From NCBI GenBank assembly GCA_021234155.1, contig JAJEKV010000046.1:8685012-8749011 (forward strand): 64,000 nt of DNA, given 5' to 3'. The position numbers and the translations under genes were made by a program. The DNA is from Isoetes taiwanensis (taxonomy: Eukaryota; Streptophyta; Lycopodiopsida; Isoetales; Isoetaceae). Below the pieces are notes generated by a model. That model was not told the DNA's origin. It saw nothing but the letters and a program-made list of their open reading frames with translations, and did no database searches. The stretch's first letter is position 1; each line of letters starts with the position of its first letter. Positions 53,701 through 62,841 of the stretch are shown one piece after another.

Positions 53701-56539
53701 ATGGAGTGGCTAACATGTATCTGTGACAGGGAGATAGTTTGCTCCAAGATGTATCTCATGTCATCGTTGACGAGGTGCACGAGCGCACTGTTCTGGTATG
53801 TATAACGATCCTTGAATTGCCTCGTTCTGTGGCTGAAGGGAGGATGTTGAAGTATAAGCCATATTTATGCCACACCAGCACAATGACATGGCACAATTTA
53901 GACACTCTTGTCCTAAAAGCTCCCCTTTCCATGTGAATTTAGCTGTGTGATCTTGCCACTAGACACCGCAATTTCAACAGGATTGGTGTTATGTAAGTTA
54001 AAAAGGGTGATTTATTAGGCTGATATCAATGTGCACAGTAACATGGAGAAGCATGCTCTGTAAGACATTACCATTAAGTTAACACATCTTATGTTGGTGA
54101 ATTTTTATACTTAAATAATTATTACTTGTGTAACATCAGAAAGCACTCTTTGGCAAAACCTGCACACTTCCATTTTCTTTCTTTGAATGGCAAAGCACAA
54201 AGAAGGAAAATGCAAAAGACTTTTTATAGTCATTGGCTACATCTGTCACAATAGCCTCTGTTAAGTTAGCTAATATGTCTGTCATGACAATTTAAATGGG
54301 TGTACCTCTAATAAGTTAGCATGCCTAGCCATCATGTCTAATATATCACTATCTATAAAGTTTTTATTCCATATTGTTACTCTCCCTCTTCCTTTGAGCT
54401 CTTCTATTGTTGATCATTCCTCTCTTTTTATAAGCATGGAAGAAAGATACAGAGTATGAGCATCTAAAGCTCTAGGAGTAAACATACTAACTTGATGAAC
54501 ACACGTAGTTTGAAGAAGATTGTACACCCTTGTTGGGGTTGGAGTATTGCTCATTTGCAGAACAGATGGTATGACCAAAGCATCAGCAGGGTCCAAGTTT
54601 ATGGGACATGGATCCACTGGCTGTAGTTGAAAGGAGATGGATTCTGACTTTAAGTTCTTTTCTTAATGTTTTCTAGGGATGCAGACTTCACTCTAACATA
54701 ATCCCTGGCATGTGATGACTGGGCCTGTGTGACATGTCATTTGCTTTTGTTTCTCCAGCTTACAGATTCTATTCTGCATTGATATAAGTCCTGCTGCAGG
54801 GAGATTTTCTGATGATTATACTGAAGGATTTAATGGAAAGAAGAAGACAGTTCAAAATGTTGCCGCTAAAAGTCATTCTCATGTAAGCTCATTTGCTGTG
54901 TCCCTATTTTAGAAAAAAATTTGTATGTTCCGATGGATCTTGTTAGCATATGACATGTGATGTGTCACCATTCTTAGATGACTAGGCATGACACAGATGT
55001 TGCTGACATGGCTCTCCTATAAAGCCATAATCGTGCTTTATAGTTCTTTATTCAATTTACTCATAGCGTCGCGATTTCGTGTATCTCTTTCATTCTAGCA
55101 TATTTCCATGCAGTGATCTTTCAGATCTGCTGAAAGACCCACGCAATGTGTTGAGAGAACTTTATTATTTTGGGGTGATAAGGACACAAAGGAACAATCG
55201 ATATTAAAAATTTGTCTGCATGCAGCTTTTTTAATTAATCACAGAGCTCGTTTGTAGAAGTGATTTTTTGACTCCAATATCAATAGGTCTGCGACATTGG
55301 ACTCCAAGTTATTCTCCAGTTATTTTGGAGATTGCCCTGTTGTTTGCGCGGAAGGCCGTACTTACCCAGTTTCCAGGTACTACTTGGAGGATGTGTACGA
55401 GCACATTGGGTATCAACTCTCAGCCGACTCGCCAGCAGCTATCTCAAGCAATTATACGAGCAGAAGCAAGGTTGGTTTAACTAACCTTGGGCTCCATCTT
55501 TCTTTTATGAATGTCTTGGAGAATCTAACCAGATGCTTCTGTCAATAGATTTTGAAGAATCTGACAGACAGTGGTAGAGGAAGGCAAAATCTTGTCTCTT
55601 CTGGTTGGGGAGATGTGACAACGCTGGAAGAGGTCCCCATAAATCCATATTATGAGGATTTGCGATATTCTGGTTATAGCAGTAACACCAGGAGCAATCT
55701 GGTTTGTCTTTCTCCTTGTTCGAATTTGCAATGTTGGAAGTAATAGTATATAAAAACTCATGGAATATGACTAGGGTTTTCAGACACCCCCAACTCGATA
55801 TAGATTTCTCGATAGATGTGCATACTTCTGAAAGAGCATTTCTGGTTTTGCACAGCTTTCCATTGGAATTTTCAAGTGCTTCTGAATGGCGGAAGCTAGC
55901 AGTTGGAATATGGAACATGCAGCAGGAGAATTGATAGAAAATAGATATAGATGAAAATTCAAGTTTGGATGTATGAAATCCTCCTTGATATATGCATGCT
56001 TTTTGCAGATAATAATCACACTTCCCTGTGCAGGCTAAATTGAACGAGGACATGATTGATTATGATTTGCTTGAAGACTTAATTATCTATATTGACACCA
56101 CACATGGAAATGGAGCAATTTTGGTGTTTCTTCCTGTAAGTGTAGCAGCTATTTATGTGTACAACGCTGATATATCACCTTACAAATCCGCCTCTCTTAT
56201 TTAAGGGAATGGCAGAAATTCAACTCATCTTTGATAGGCTCATGGCGTCGAGGAGGTTTTCAGGCTCTGCTTCAGACTGGCTTTTGCCATTACATTCCTC
56301 TCTTGCTCCTAAAGATCAGAAGCGAGTTTTTGAAATTCCTCCTATGGGAGTACGTAAGGTACTTCTTACCAAGTGTTTGTGACGTAAATAGGATTTTTGA
56401 TGTTCATAGTAATTACCAGTAGACTGTATTGTAGGTAGTGCTATCGACAAATATTGCTGAGACGAGTTTGACTATTGAAGATGTTGTTCACGTTATTGAC
56501 TGTGGTAAACACAAGGAAAATCGGTATGACCCTCGACGG
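33543..56539 (+). CDS. DHX29/DExH7-type DEVH RNA helicase gene, exons 1-22, 3' end beyond window
   Basis: Twenty-two exons join in one open frame of about 996 codons, with phases agreeing at every junction. Order: basic N-terminus, UBA-like region (about residues 75-125), acidic linker, dsRNA-binding/RWD-like region (400-510), then the helicase core. Core motifs: GETGSGKTT (623-631), TQPRRIA (655-661), DEVH (728-731), SAT (765-767), GAILVFLP and [13 protein letters not shown]. QRxGRxGR and the HA2/OB domains are not in the window, so at least 400 residues remain to the right. In animals DHX29 helps 40S subunits scan structured 5' leaders; the plant relatives (DExH7 group) are inferred to act on structured RNA. 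No frameshift or stop is seen, so the gene looks functional despite heavy transposon load. The start is ATG at 33543, the first in frame. Confidence 0.93.
35765..36390 (+). other. Apparent GC-AG intron (intron 7 of the helicase)
   Basis: Exon 7 stays open to SSQ at 35764 and exon 8 starts EDTTRHP at 36391, both in phase 0. The only donor that fits is CAG/GCATGG; the acceptor is TAGCAG. GC-AG introns are a known minor class, though the weak +3 to +6 context (ATGG) leaves room for another donor. Confidence 0.6.
39670..40250 (+). pseudogene. Copia gag relic in intron 13
   Basis: In shifting frames the text reads [10 protein letters not shown] (a UBN2-type gag start), [20 protein letters not shown] and finally [16 protein letters not shown] near 40190. 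The last is a CCHC zinc knuckle in which the histidine position is arginine. Many stops; long dead. Confidence 0.5.
40821..42745 (+). mobile_element. LINE copy A (family I), 5'-truncated
   Basis: Starts inside the RT domain ([20 protein letters not shown]), with RT motif [13 protein letters not shown] and catalytic LLYADDVVL near 41040. A TAG stop sits at about 40987, where sister copies read Gln. 41011-42021 is then open for 336 codons, a frameshift near 41990 follows, and 41996-42580 carries a cysteine/histidine tail ([19 protein letters not shown]) plus a Lys-rich end. The 3' UTR ends in hairpin AGACCC-TTC-GGGTCT (42693-42707) and a (TTTC)n tail. Its sisters are copy B, and copy D on the other strand. 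Confidence 0.92.
43130..43195 (+). mobile_element. LINE 3'-end scrap
   Basis: TCTCATAGACCCATCGGTCT, then TCCGTAGAC, matches the terminal hairpin region of the LINE families here and nothing else of the element. It lies about 40 bp upstream of helicase exon 14. Confidence 0.65.
43233..44848 (+). CDS. Helicase exons 14-15
   Basis: Exons 43233-43333 ([20 protein letters not shown] and [10 protein letters not shown]) and 44791-44848 ([19 protein letters not shown], motif Ib). They join through a tryptophan codon split 2+1. Both have clean TTGCAG / TTGGCAG acceptors and GTAAGC / GTAAGT donors. Confidence 0.92.
43520..43660 (-). mobile_element. LINE fragment in intron 14 (minus)
   Basis: The minus-strand text [19 protein letters not shown] corresponds to [20 protein letters not shown] of LINE copy A. 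It is an internal scrap without a 3' end. Confidence 0.75.
46643..46967. repeat. Small element: inverted repeats enclosing five 20-bp iterons
   Basis: Left module: 22-bp arms at 46643-46664 and 46712-46733 pair with two mismatches. Right module: TTAGGATGCATTCTGCCC (46754-46771) pairs exactly with 46943-46960, and the match extends outward (AAACCAA / TTGGTTT) apart from one base. Inside it, five direct units beginning GAATGTCAGGTAAACGATCG start at 46775, 46795, 46815, 46836 and 46856. No open frame. Unknown class. Confidence 0.8.
48004..48868 (-). mobile_element. LINE copy C (family II), 5'-truncated
   Basis: The minus-strand frame 48844-48227 encodes the LINE tail ([49 protein letters not shown]). 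The 3' end lies at low coordinates, with hairpin AGACCCAAGCGGTCT (complement at 48034-48048). It is about 60-70 percent similar to family I by eye. Its 5' edge abuts that of copy B head-to-head at about 48868. Confidence 0.9.
48869..51546 (+). mobile_element. LINE copy B (family I), 5'-truncated, with nested insert
   Basis: Longest RT in the window: [75 protein letters not shown]. Frame breaks lie near 49150, 49425, 49738 and 49950. A 33-bp tandem duplication (units starting at 49428 and 49461) disrupts the frame after the GCPLSP block. The C-terminal zinc region is at 50771-51355. Text is interrupted at 50158-50468 by a family II 3' end, and a partial duplication of the stop region lies at 51355-51405. 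The 3' hairpin is at about 51511-51525, then the microsatellite. Confidence 0.92.
50158..50468 (+). mobile_element. Family II LINE 3' end nested in LINE copy B
   Basis: Copy A reads [10 protein letters not shown] without a break. In copy B the same codons are split by 311 bases matching the 3' end of copy C: end of ORF (GPSHPISK-like), 3' UTR and hairpin AGACCCAAGCGGTCT, then AATCTTTCTCT. Insertion is at TCT/AAAACATT, with at most a few bases of target duplication. Confidence 0.9.
51547..51792 (+). repeat. 246-bp (CCCT/CCTT)n microsatellite
   Basis: Pure C/T tract, starting exactly where LINE copy B's 3' tail begins and ending at a minus-strand LINE fragment. It is most likely an expanded LINE tail. 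Confidence 0.95.
51793..51875 (-). mobile_element. LINE fragment (minus), flank of copy B
   Basis: The minus-strand text [20 protein letters not shown] resembles [22 protein letters not shown] of LINE copy A. Copy B apparently inserted into, or next to, an older LINE piece. Confidence 0.65.
52131..52345 (+). mobile_element. LINE 3' end with 5' inversion (twin-priming pattern)
   Basis: 52131-52265 matches the complement of the family II 3' UTR (AGCTAGGGGC ... TTTTTCCTAGCCA). 52266-52345 continues in plus sense (ACATGATCTGATGTAATAAT, GGTCTCATATACCAAAGC). In copies B-nested and C these two parts are contiguous (CCCTAGCTGGACATGATTGA). Confidence 0.75.
53730..56539 (+). CDS. Helicase exons 16-22 (motif II to motif V)
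   Basis: Exons: 53730-53795 ([20 protein letters not shown]), 54800-54882 ([20 protein letters not shown] and KVILM), 55287-55470 ([19 protein letters not shown]), 55549-55701, 56034-56135 (ends GAILVFLP), 56206-56358 ([19 protein letters not shown]), 56435-56539 ([20 protein letters not shown] to YDPRR). The Met codon before SATLD is split AT/G across intron 17. All junctions are GT-AG and phase-consistent. The box is DEVH, not DEAH, as in several members of this branch. Confidence 0.93.
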
Positions 56540-56804
56540 GTAAGCGTTTGATATAGAAAAATTAGAGCAAAGGAAGCTTTAGTACTTGTTTCAAAAGATC
56601 ATAAAAGTGCTTTAGGATAGAGGATTGGGAACAATGATATCTAGTTTGAGACCCCAAATGAAGGTGCATCTTATTGCTCTGGACATGTGAGATTGCAGAG
56701 GTACATGGAAACATTGCATTTCATATAGATTTCACAAGCAAGCATACACATTGGTCTGCATAGACAGATTTCCATGCTTGTCTAAAGTTTTAGCATGTAG
56801 TTAA

Positions 56805-57005
56805 TGTTGCAAATATATCATGTACATAATGCACATAGTATAAAAGTAGAGTTTATGTAGGAGTTGACGTGTGGTCTTTAGGATGGATAAACTTTCTAAT
56901 TTTGACCGTGCAAAATGTATTTTGTATCTGGACATCTTTGAATAATGTATCTTTTTGTCGGTGCTGTCATCTGCATCCCTTCTTCTCTCCTCCACTAAAC
57001 TAACA
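56805..57005 (+). repeat. Copia-4 putative 5' LTR (~200 bp)
   Basis: Starts TGTTGCAAAT and ends ACTAACA, two bases before the PBS. Contains a TATA-like AGTATAAAAG near 56837. The left edge is a proposal, since no second LTR is available. Confidence 0.6.
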
Positions 57006-57007
57006 AG

Positions 57008-57019
57008 TGGTATCAGAGC
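57008..57019 (+). promoter_or_regulatory. Copia-4 primer binding site
   Basis: TGGTATCAGAGC, initiator tRNA-Met type. Confidence 0.93.
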
Positions 57020-57279
57020 GCATATGATCCCTGGGCCTCTGCTGGACATCAGCAAATTCATCACAACAAATTGGTGGAATCGTGACGTTTCCAAAACATC
57101 TATTACACAGCCTTTTTAGGCTTGTACAAGGCCAATTTTGTTCCTCCTTGTTTGGCCTGCCCTTTTTTGGCATCAAATTGAAAAATCGTCCAATTTGTTG
57201 GACTTCCTCTTCAAACTTATCCACTAAGTGCAGGTCTGTGGCAAATCCAGAATTTGGTGACAGAACAGGTTGTGGATCA

Positions 57280-58195
57280 TGGAGAATTCACTGGAGAAAA
57301 TACTTTCTCAAGACATGTACATTCTTAATGGCAAGAATTATAATTCTTGGAAGAATTTGATGGAACCAGTGCTCGAGGTAAAAGGTCTATGGGAGTATGT
57401 GAGTGGTGAACGAACACCCAAGGCCAGCTCTTACAGTGACATTGAGGAAGCTTATAATCCCCTCTTTGATGAGGGTCCATTCAGAAAGGCGAGGTGAAAA
57501 GGCACCTGAAGCATCAAAAGAGAGAAGTAATGAACAGAAAGAATGGGACCAAGAAGATCGCTTGGCACTTGCCTTTTTCAACAATTACTGTACTGATGAA
57601 GTCAGACAGCATATTGTTGATGAGAAAATCACCCGATCAGCTTGGGAGAAGTTGAGGAATCTGTATCAGACAGTAAATGAATCAAGGAGGCAGTACTTGA
57701 GAAACAAAATAAATTCTCTAAAATTAAGTGATTTTGAAAGTGTCACGAAGTTTCTGGCCGAACATGAAGGCATAAAAAGTCAGCTCACGGCCATTGGAGA
57801 TCCGCCAACAGAACAGGAGTTATTGCATGCTCTTTACACGGGCGCAAAGGAGTATGATGTGTTTCTTGATTCCTATAAAACCAGGCCAGATGCATATGCG
57901 CCCACCTTTGTAGAGGTTTCCTCTGGATTATTGCAAAAGGAGTTGGACTAAGGTCCAAAAACAGGAAGAAGCCTTGTTTGCAAGAAATCCGCAACAATTT
58001 AGAGGTCATGGTAGAAGAGGAAGCCAAAACTTTGGATCCCGTAGAAATTACAGAAATTATAATGATAACAATGAAGCTTCCTCTTCATCAAACTATCAAC
58101 AACAACGAGGTAGAGGTCGAGGAGGTTATGCTAACGCTCGATGGAATGGTGATGATCAAACCATAAGGAATATATCCTCTAAATTCTGAAAACCA
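57280..58195 (+). pseudogene. Copia-4 gag, first copy
   Basis: From the ATG at 57280: MENSLEKILSQDMYILNGKN, SWKNLMEPVLEVKGLWEYVSGE. A frameshift near 57485 moves to the frame of 57403-57951 (LALAFFNNYCTDEVRQHI, WEKLRNLYQTVNESRRQYL). A stop at 57949 precedes the Gly/Arg/Asn-rich tail. Confidence 0.85.
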
Positions 58196-58215
58196 ATGGC
58201 CCAGTCAAAGAAACC

Positions 58216-58740
58216 ATGGAAATCAAGGAAATGATTGGTATCACCAGCGTGGAAGAGCGCGTGGTGGAAGAAGAGGCCGAGGTCGAGGAAGACAGGGACG
58301 AGGCAATTAAACTGGCCATGGTAATTTTTGCCCAAATGGGAATTGAATGTGATGGCAGCAATGGAGTCTATGACATTTATTGTGATAATGAAGAGTGTAT
58401 GGATTCATATTATCTTGTGCCTGATTTTGATGATTTAGAATGTGAAACCAATGTGGCTGATCAGACAAACAATGCAGAAATGAATTATAAGTCCTTCATT
58501 ATTGATAGTGGCACTACTCGTCACATGAGTGGAAATCCAAATATTGTAAATAACAGACAGCCTGCTCGTGGACAAAATATTCTTTTGGGAAATGAAGCCA
58601 CGCTGAAAGTTGGAGTAAAAGATGTAAAACTCTCAATACCAAATGGGGAATTGAGAAAGGTCCACACTTGAAGAAAAATTTATTATCCGTTGCCTTCTTC
58701 ACTGATAGAGGTCTTCGTGTAATATTTGACGAGGATGAAA
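58216..58740 (+). pseudogene. Copia-4 zinc/linker and protease
   Basis: The 151-codon frame carries the protease motif SFIIDSGTTRHMSG. The next strand (LLSVAFFTDRGLRVIFDEDE) is in a shifted frame and is cut at about 58740 by LINE D. Confidence 0.8.
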
Positions 58741-60688
58741 GAAAAAAAGAAAGAAAGATTTATTAACGTCTACGTAAGACCCGAAGGGTCTATGAGACCA
58801 TAACACAAACATAATTCAAGACCTCCAGGAGGAAAACCCTCCTAAAGTATGGAAACAAAAATATTAAGTTTAACAATTGAAAATCTAAGAATCTGCTCAG
58901 GTAGGGTTTGATGGATATAGCCCATTCGTTCCTGTGACTGCTGCAAAGTAATTCATAATACCTCTTCTTGGCTTGCTTTGATGCTTGATGTTTGGCCTCT
59001 TCTGGAAAGACTTTTTATGTTTCATGGCTGCTGATCGTTTTATCTTCTTAGACAGTGCCAAAGTCACCCCTTTAGAGTCAGGATACTTCCTCTTCTGTGA
59101 TGAGTCCACTATCGTCTTATCATCGTTTGACTCAGATGAAAAGAAATTAGTTATTTCTGTTTGCTTCAGGCCTGTTGGATTCTTTTGTTTGAGATAGTTC
59201 ATATACAAAGTGAGATACATATTTCTGATCGTAATATTCTACCAGCTGTCGTAGAGATGTGGGGTCTCTAAAAAGACAATGATATCTGCCTCTTAAAAAT
59301 AAAATGTTCTATGTTTAGATCGCACATTGGGCACTTCCGATCCTCACGACTAATATTTTTTGCCCTACCAACCTCAATCTCCAACTGGTGAGATGACACT
59401 CTAAACTGCCCCATAGCGTATCTCACTTTATACGGCAGATCAATATCTAAATATCCAGGCCTTATGATGAAACCATCCGCTGATATATTTAGGAAGTTAT
59501 CCTTATAGAATTTATTTTTAGCAGGCAGATCTTAGACGGGATTTACCCATGTATTTGAAACATAAAGATACTCCAAGTCATGGCGTATAAGCTGATTGAC
59601 TTCTTGCTGAGTATAAAATTCAGATTATCATCCATTATACTGTATTGAAAAGGTGGGATATTTCCCATAGAGAAACCCCATCTCCTCAAACAATTTAGAT
59701 GTCCTTGAGAACCAACAGCGCTTACCTTAGTCTGCCAACGTTTTAGACGACACATATGCCAACCAGGGAAGTCTTTTTTGACCACCTTGACTGTCCAAAA
59801 CGGTGTAACTTATGTAAATAAGTCACTATTTGAAAGGCAATTTCAACCTTCAGAGGTTTCGCATTAAATTCAGTAAGCATTATATCATGGGGTCCCGAAT
59901 GTTTGCTTCTAATCATTCTAGAAAGAAAAGAAATTTGGAGCCTTTCCAGTTGACCCCAGTCATCGGCTCGTGGGTCAACTCCCCATATTTGTGCACCATA
60001 TAAAGCTGCTGGCTTCACCAACGTCTCGAACAGGAAGAGCTTTGTATGAAATCTTGGAAATGGAGTTGGTAGCACTGTTTTTCTAGCTGTACAAGAGAAG
60101 CATATCCTTTTGCAATCCTTGCATGACCTCAATCTGAAAAGAGGGCCCGCAAACTCAACACCCAAGTAGGTGTACGTAGAAACAATTTCTACAGGTTGTC
60201 CTTGGAAAGTAAAAGAGTTATTTTTCCAGTTTTTTCAAGAGGTATTAAATACCATCATTTTGGTCTTGTAGAGATTTACTTGCAGCTCTCTATCTTTGCA
60301 AAAGGCTTCTAGGGCAGCCAAATGTTTTTGGAGCCCTTGAGGAGATGGTGAGATTAGAACCACATCATCCGCATAAAGCAAAACGGGAATGCATTCTTGA
60401 GCAAGCATGGAGCCTTCTCCGCCTAAGGACTGAACAAAGCTTTCAAGCTCGTCAATGTAAAGTCCAAATAGAGTAGGAGAGAGGGGACACCCTTGTTTAA
60501 CCCCAATTGTGCTGAAAACTTCCTCTGAAAACTGCCCATCTATTTTCACTCTTCCTATTACATTCTCTAGTGTCAACACTGCCCAGATTAGCTCGTGAGA
60601 AAGCCCCAACATTTTGAGCCTCTGAAACAACCTGTTCCGAGTATCAAAGGCTTTTCGGAAATCAACAAAACAGCAATAAACATTGATT
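58741..60688 (-). mobile_element. LINE copy D (family I, minus) inserted in Copia-4
   Basis: The 3' end is at low coordinates: a tail of A/G (AAAAAAAGAAAGAAAG), hairpin complement AGACCCGAAGGGTCT at 58779-58793. Coding text on the minus strand runs from the zinc tail through RT ([37 protein letters not shown]; 60630-60235) to DFRKAF near 60670. Several frame breaks. Copia-4 text resumes right after, with RAKREGRLYKFCGVP. Confidence 0.92.
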
Positions 60689-60689
60689 G

Positions 60690-61252
60690 TTACCCCAAGC
60701 TAATTGGCCGAGCAAAAAGAGAAGGCAGACTTTATAAGTTTTGTGGTGTTCCAATATTGGAAGAGAGTCACATGATTGCTGCTGAAAATCAGAATATAAT
60801 GAATAAGGAAGAGAAGGAGCAGATCTTATGGCACGAGAGACTTGGCCACCTCTCATTCGACTGTATGGAGAAAATGAAAACAAAGAATATGGTGAGAGAT
60901 TTACCTGCTTTGAAGTCTTTTGATTACTGTTGTGAAGCTTGTAACCTTGGAAAGATGACCCGACTGCCGTTTCCAAAGGGGAACTCTATCCATGCTACTA
61001 GAGTGTTACAGTTAGTACACTCAGATGTTTGCAAACCCATGAAGGTACCAGCAATAGGAGGAGCAAGATATTTCGTGACATTCATAGATGACTTCACACG
61101 GAAGACATGGATTTATTTTATAAAAGCAAATCAGCAGTCTTGGAGAAGTTTAAAAAATTTCGAGAAATGGTGGAGAATATGACAGGGCATAAAATTCTGA
61201 ATTTGCGCAGTGATAATGGAGGAGAGTACACATCTAATGCATTCAATGAATA
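60690..61252 (+). pseudogene. Copia-4 pre-integrase and integrase core, cut
   Basis: LWHERLGHLSFDCMEKMK, CCEACNLGKMTRLPF, LQLVHSDVCKPMKVPAIG and FIDDFTRKTWIYF are in one frame. After a shift near 61125 the second acidic block (RSDNGGEYTS) is seen. The integrase ends at NAFNEY, where the second gag begins. Confidence 0.85.
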
Positions 61253-61810
61253 CTATTGATGAGAAAACCTCTCGATCAGCTTGGGAGAAGTTGAGGAATC
61301 TGTGTGAGACAGTAAATGAATCAAGGGGGCAATACTTGAGAAATAAATTAAGTTCTGTAAAATTAAGTAATTTTGAAAGTGTCGCGAAATTGTTGGCTGA
61401 ACTTGAAGGCATAAAAGTTCAGCTCACGGCCATTGGAGATCCGCCAACAGAGGAGTCATTGCATGCTCTTTACACAGGCGCAAAGGAATATGATGTATTT
61501 CTTGATTCCTATAAAACCAGGCCAGCTGCATATGCGTCCACCTTTGTAGAGGTTTCCTCTGGATTATTGCAAAAGGAGTTGGACTCTAAGGTCCAAGAAC
61601 AGGAAGAAGCCTTGTTTGCAAGAAATCAGCAATAATTTAGAGATCGTAGTAGAAGAGGAAGCCAAAAATTTGGATCCTGTAGAAATTACGAAAATTATAA
61701 TTATAACAATGAAGCTTCCTCTTCATCAAACTATCAGCAACAATGAGGTAGAGGTCGAGGAGGTTATGCTAACGGTTGATGGAATGGTGATGATCAAACC
61801 GTAATGAATA
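61253..61810 (+). pseudogene. Copia-4 second gag copy
   Basis: The frame 61210-61635 reads SAWEKLRNLCETVNESRGQY, VQLTAIGDPPTEESLHALYTG, aligned with 57640-57950 of the first copy with substitutions at many sites. Its N-terminal quarter is missing because the join with integrase lies inside gag. Confidence 0.85.
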
Positions 61811-62283
61811 TATCCTCTACCTCTAGGAATTCAAACCAGTGGTCCAGCCAAAGAAACCAAGGAAATCAAGGAAATGATTGGTATTACCAGCGTGGAAGAA
61901 CGCGTGGTGGAAGAAGAGGCCGAGGTCGAGGAAGACAAGGACGAGATAATAATTCCGGCCAAGGTAATTTTGCCCAAACAGGAATTGAACGTGATGGCAG
62001 CAATGGGGTCTATGATGTTACATTCAAAGATGAAACAGGTCAAGAGTTTTGGTATTATAACAAATCTGCAGATCAGCCAAGTACAAGTAGTGGTACGGAT
62101 GTTCAAAATCAGCAAGCAAAATCTGATTTAAAGTTTTCAGCTCCTTCATGGTTCTCTCCTCCTCTCACGCGGAGCAAGATGAGACGGGAAGAACAAGAGC
62201 ATTGTAACTTTGCTCTTATGACGGAAATTTTGAATACTTCGCTTCTTTCTTCATATGAAGAGGCTGCTAAATGCCAAGAATGA
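61804..62283 (+). CDS. Copia-4 gag tail fused to RT-proximal region (open frame)
   Basis: A 159-codon frame starts with an RG-rich stretch (GRTRGGRRGRGRGRQGRD), as in the first gag tail. It then passes through SADQPSTSSGTDVQNQQAKS into PPLTRSKMRREEQEHCNFAL, the conserved lead-in of a copia RT. Protease and integrase are skipped, so this is a deletion join. Confidence 0.7.
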   Translation: MNISSTSRNSNQWSSQRNQGNQGNDWYYQRGRTRGGRRGRGRGRQGRDNNSGQGNFAQTGIERDGSNGVYDVTFKDETGQEFWYYNKSADQPSTSSGTDVQNQQAKSDLKFSAPSWFSPPLTRSKMRREEQEHCNFALMTEILNTSLLSSYEEAAKCQE

Positions 62284-62840
62284 CGAAATGCAATGAATGA
62301 AGAGTACAAAGCTCTTATGGAAAACCATACATTGGTGTTGGTTCCTAGACCACAAAATTAGCATGTAATAGGCTCAAAATGGGTCTACAGAATAAAATAT
62401 AAGGCTGATGGCAGCATAGACAAAGTACAAAGCAAGGCTTGTCGCAAAAGGTTACTCACGAAGGGAAGGAATCGACTAGGAAGAAACATTTGCTCCCCTC
62501 GCGAAGATTGCAACAGTAAGAACAATCATTGCCGTCGTGGGAAATCAAAATTGGCCATTACATCGGGTAAAGAAGCATTTGTTTGTAAATTGGGAAAATC
62601 TTTGTATGGGTTGAAACAAGCACCTCGTGCTTGGTACAGTAGAATCAATGATGTTCTCATGCATAAAATATTCAGGAGAAGTGATGCGGATCACTCTTTA
62701 TATGTGAAGTTGAATGGTAGTGAAATTTTGATAATCGTCATTTATGTTGAGGACCTCATAATCACAGCTAATTCTGCGGGAAAAATTTCAGAAGTGAAGG
62801 CAATGCTTGGAAGCGAATTTGAATTGTTGGACTTAGGGGC
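62284..62840 (+). pseudogene. Copia-4 reverse transcriptase, partial
   Basis: AMNEEYKALMENHTLVLVPR, VIGSKWVYRIKYKADGSI, then LGKSLYGLKQAPRAWYSRIN and VIYVEDLIITANS. The catalytic box reads YVED instead of YVDD. Part of the palm between 62470 and 62560 is deleted or shifted. LINE E cuts the text after FELLDLG. Confidence 0.85.
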
Positions 62841-62841
62841 T

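Larger units (their letters stand above)
44849..53729 (+). other. Helicase intron 15 (8.9 kb), LINE graveyard
   Basis: Lies between motif Ib and the DEVH exon. It holds the iteron element (46643-46967), LINE copy C (minus), copy B (plus) with a nested insert, a long CT-type microsatellite and a twin-primed LINE scrap. 44849-46640, 46968-48000 and 52350-53729 show no gene. A short direct repeat (about 41 bp apart, CGTTTGTTTTTCC) sits at 47160-47215. Confidence 0.8.
56805..62840 (+). mobile_element. Copia-4: rearranged Ty1/copia with two gag copies, interrupted by LINEs
   Basis: Order: LTR, PBS, gag, protease, [LINE D], pre-integrase/integrase, second gag, Gly/Arg-rich tail, RT start, RT palm, [LINE E]. 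The second gag (61253 on) is a diverged duplicate of 57617 on and joins the integrase core at a shared TATTGxTGATGAGAAAA word. After the second gag the protease and integrase are skipped. So two related elements, or one element and a deleted derivative, have been fused. No 3' LTR is in the window. Confidence 0.85.
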
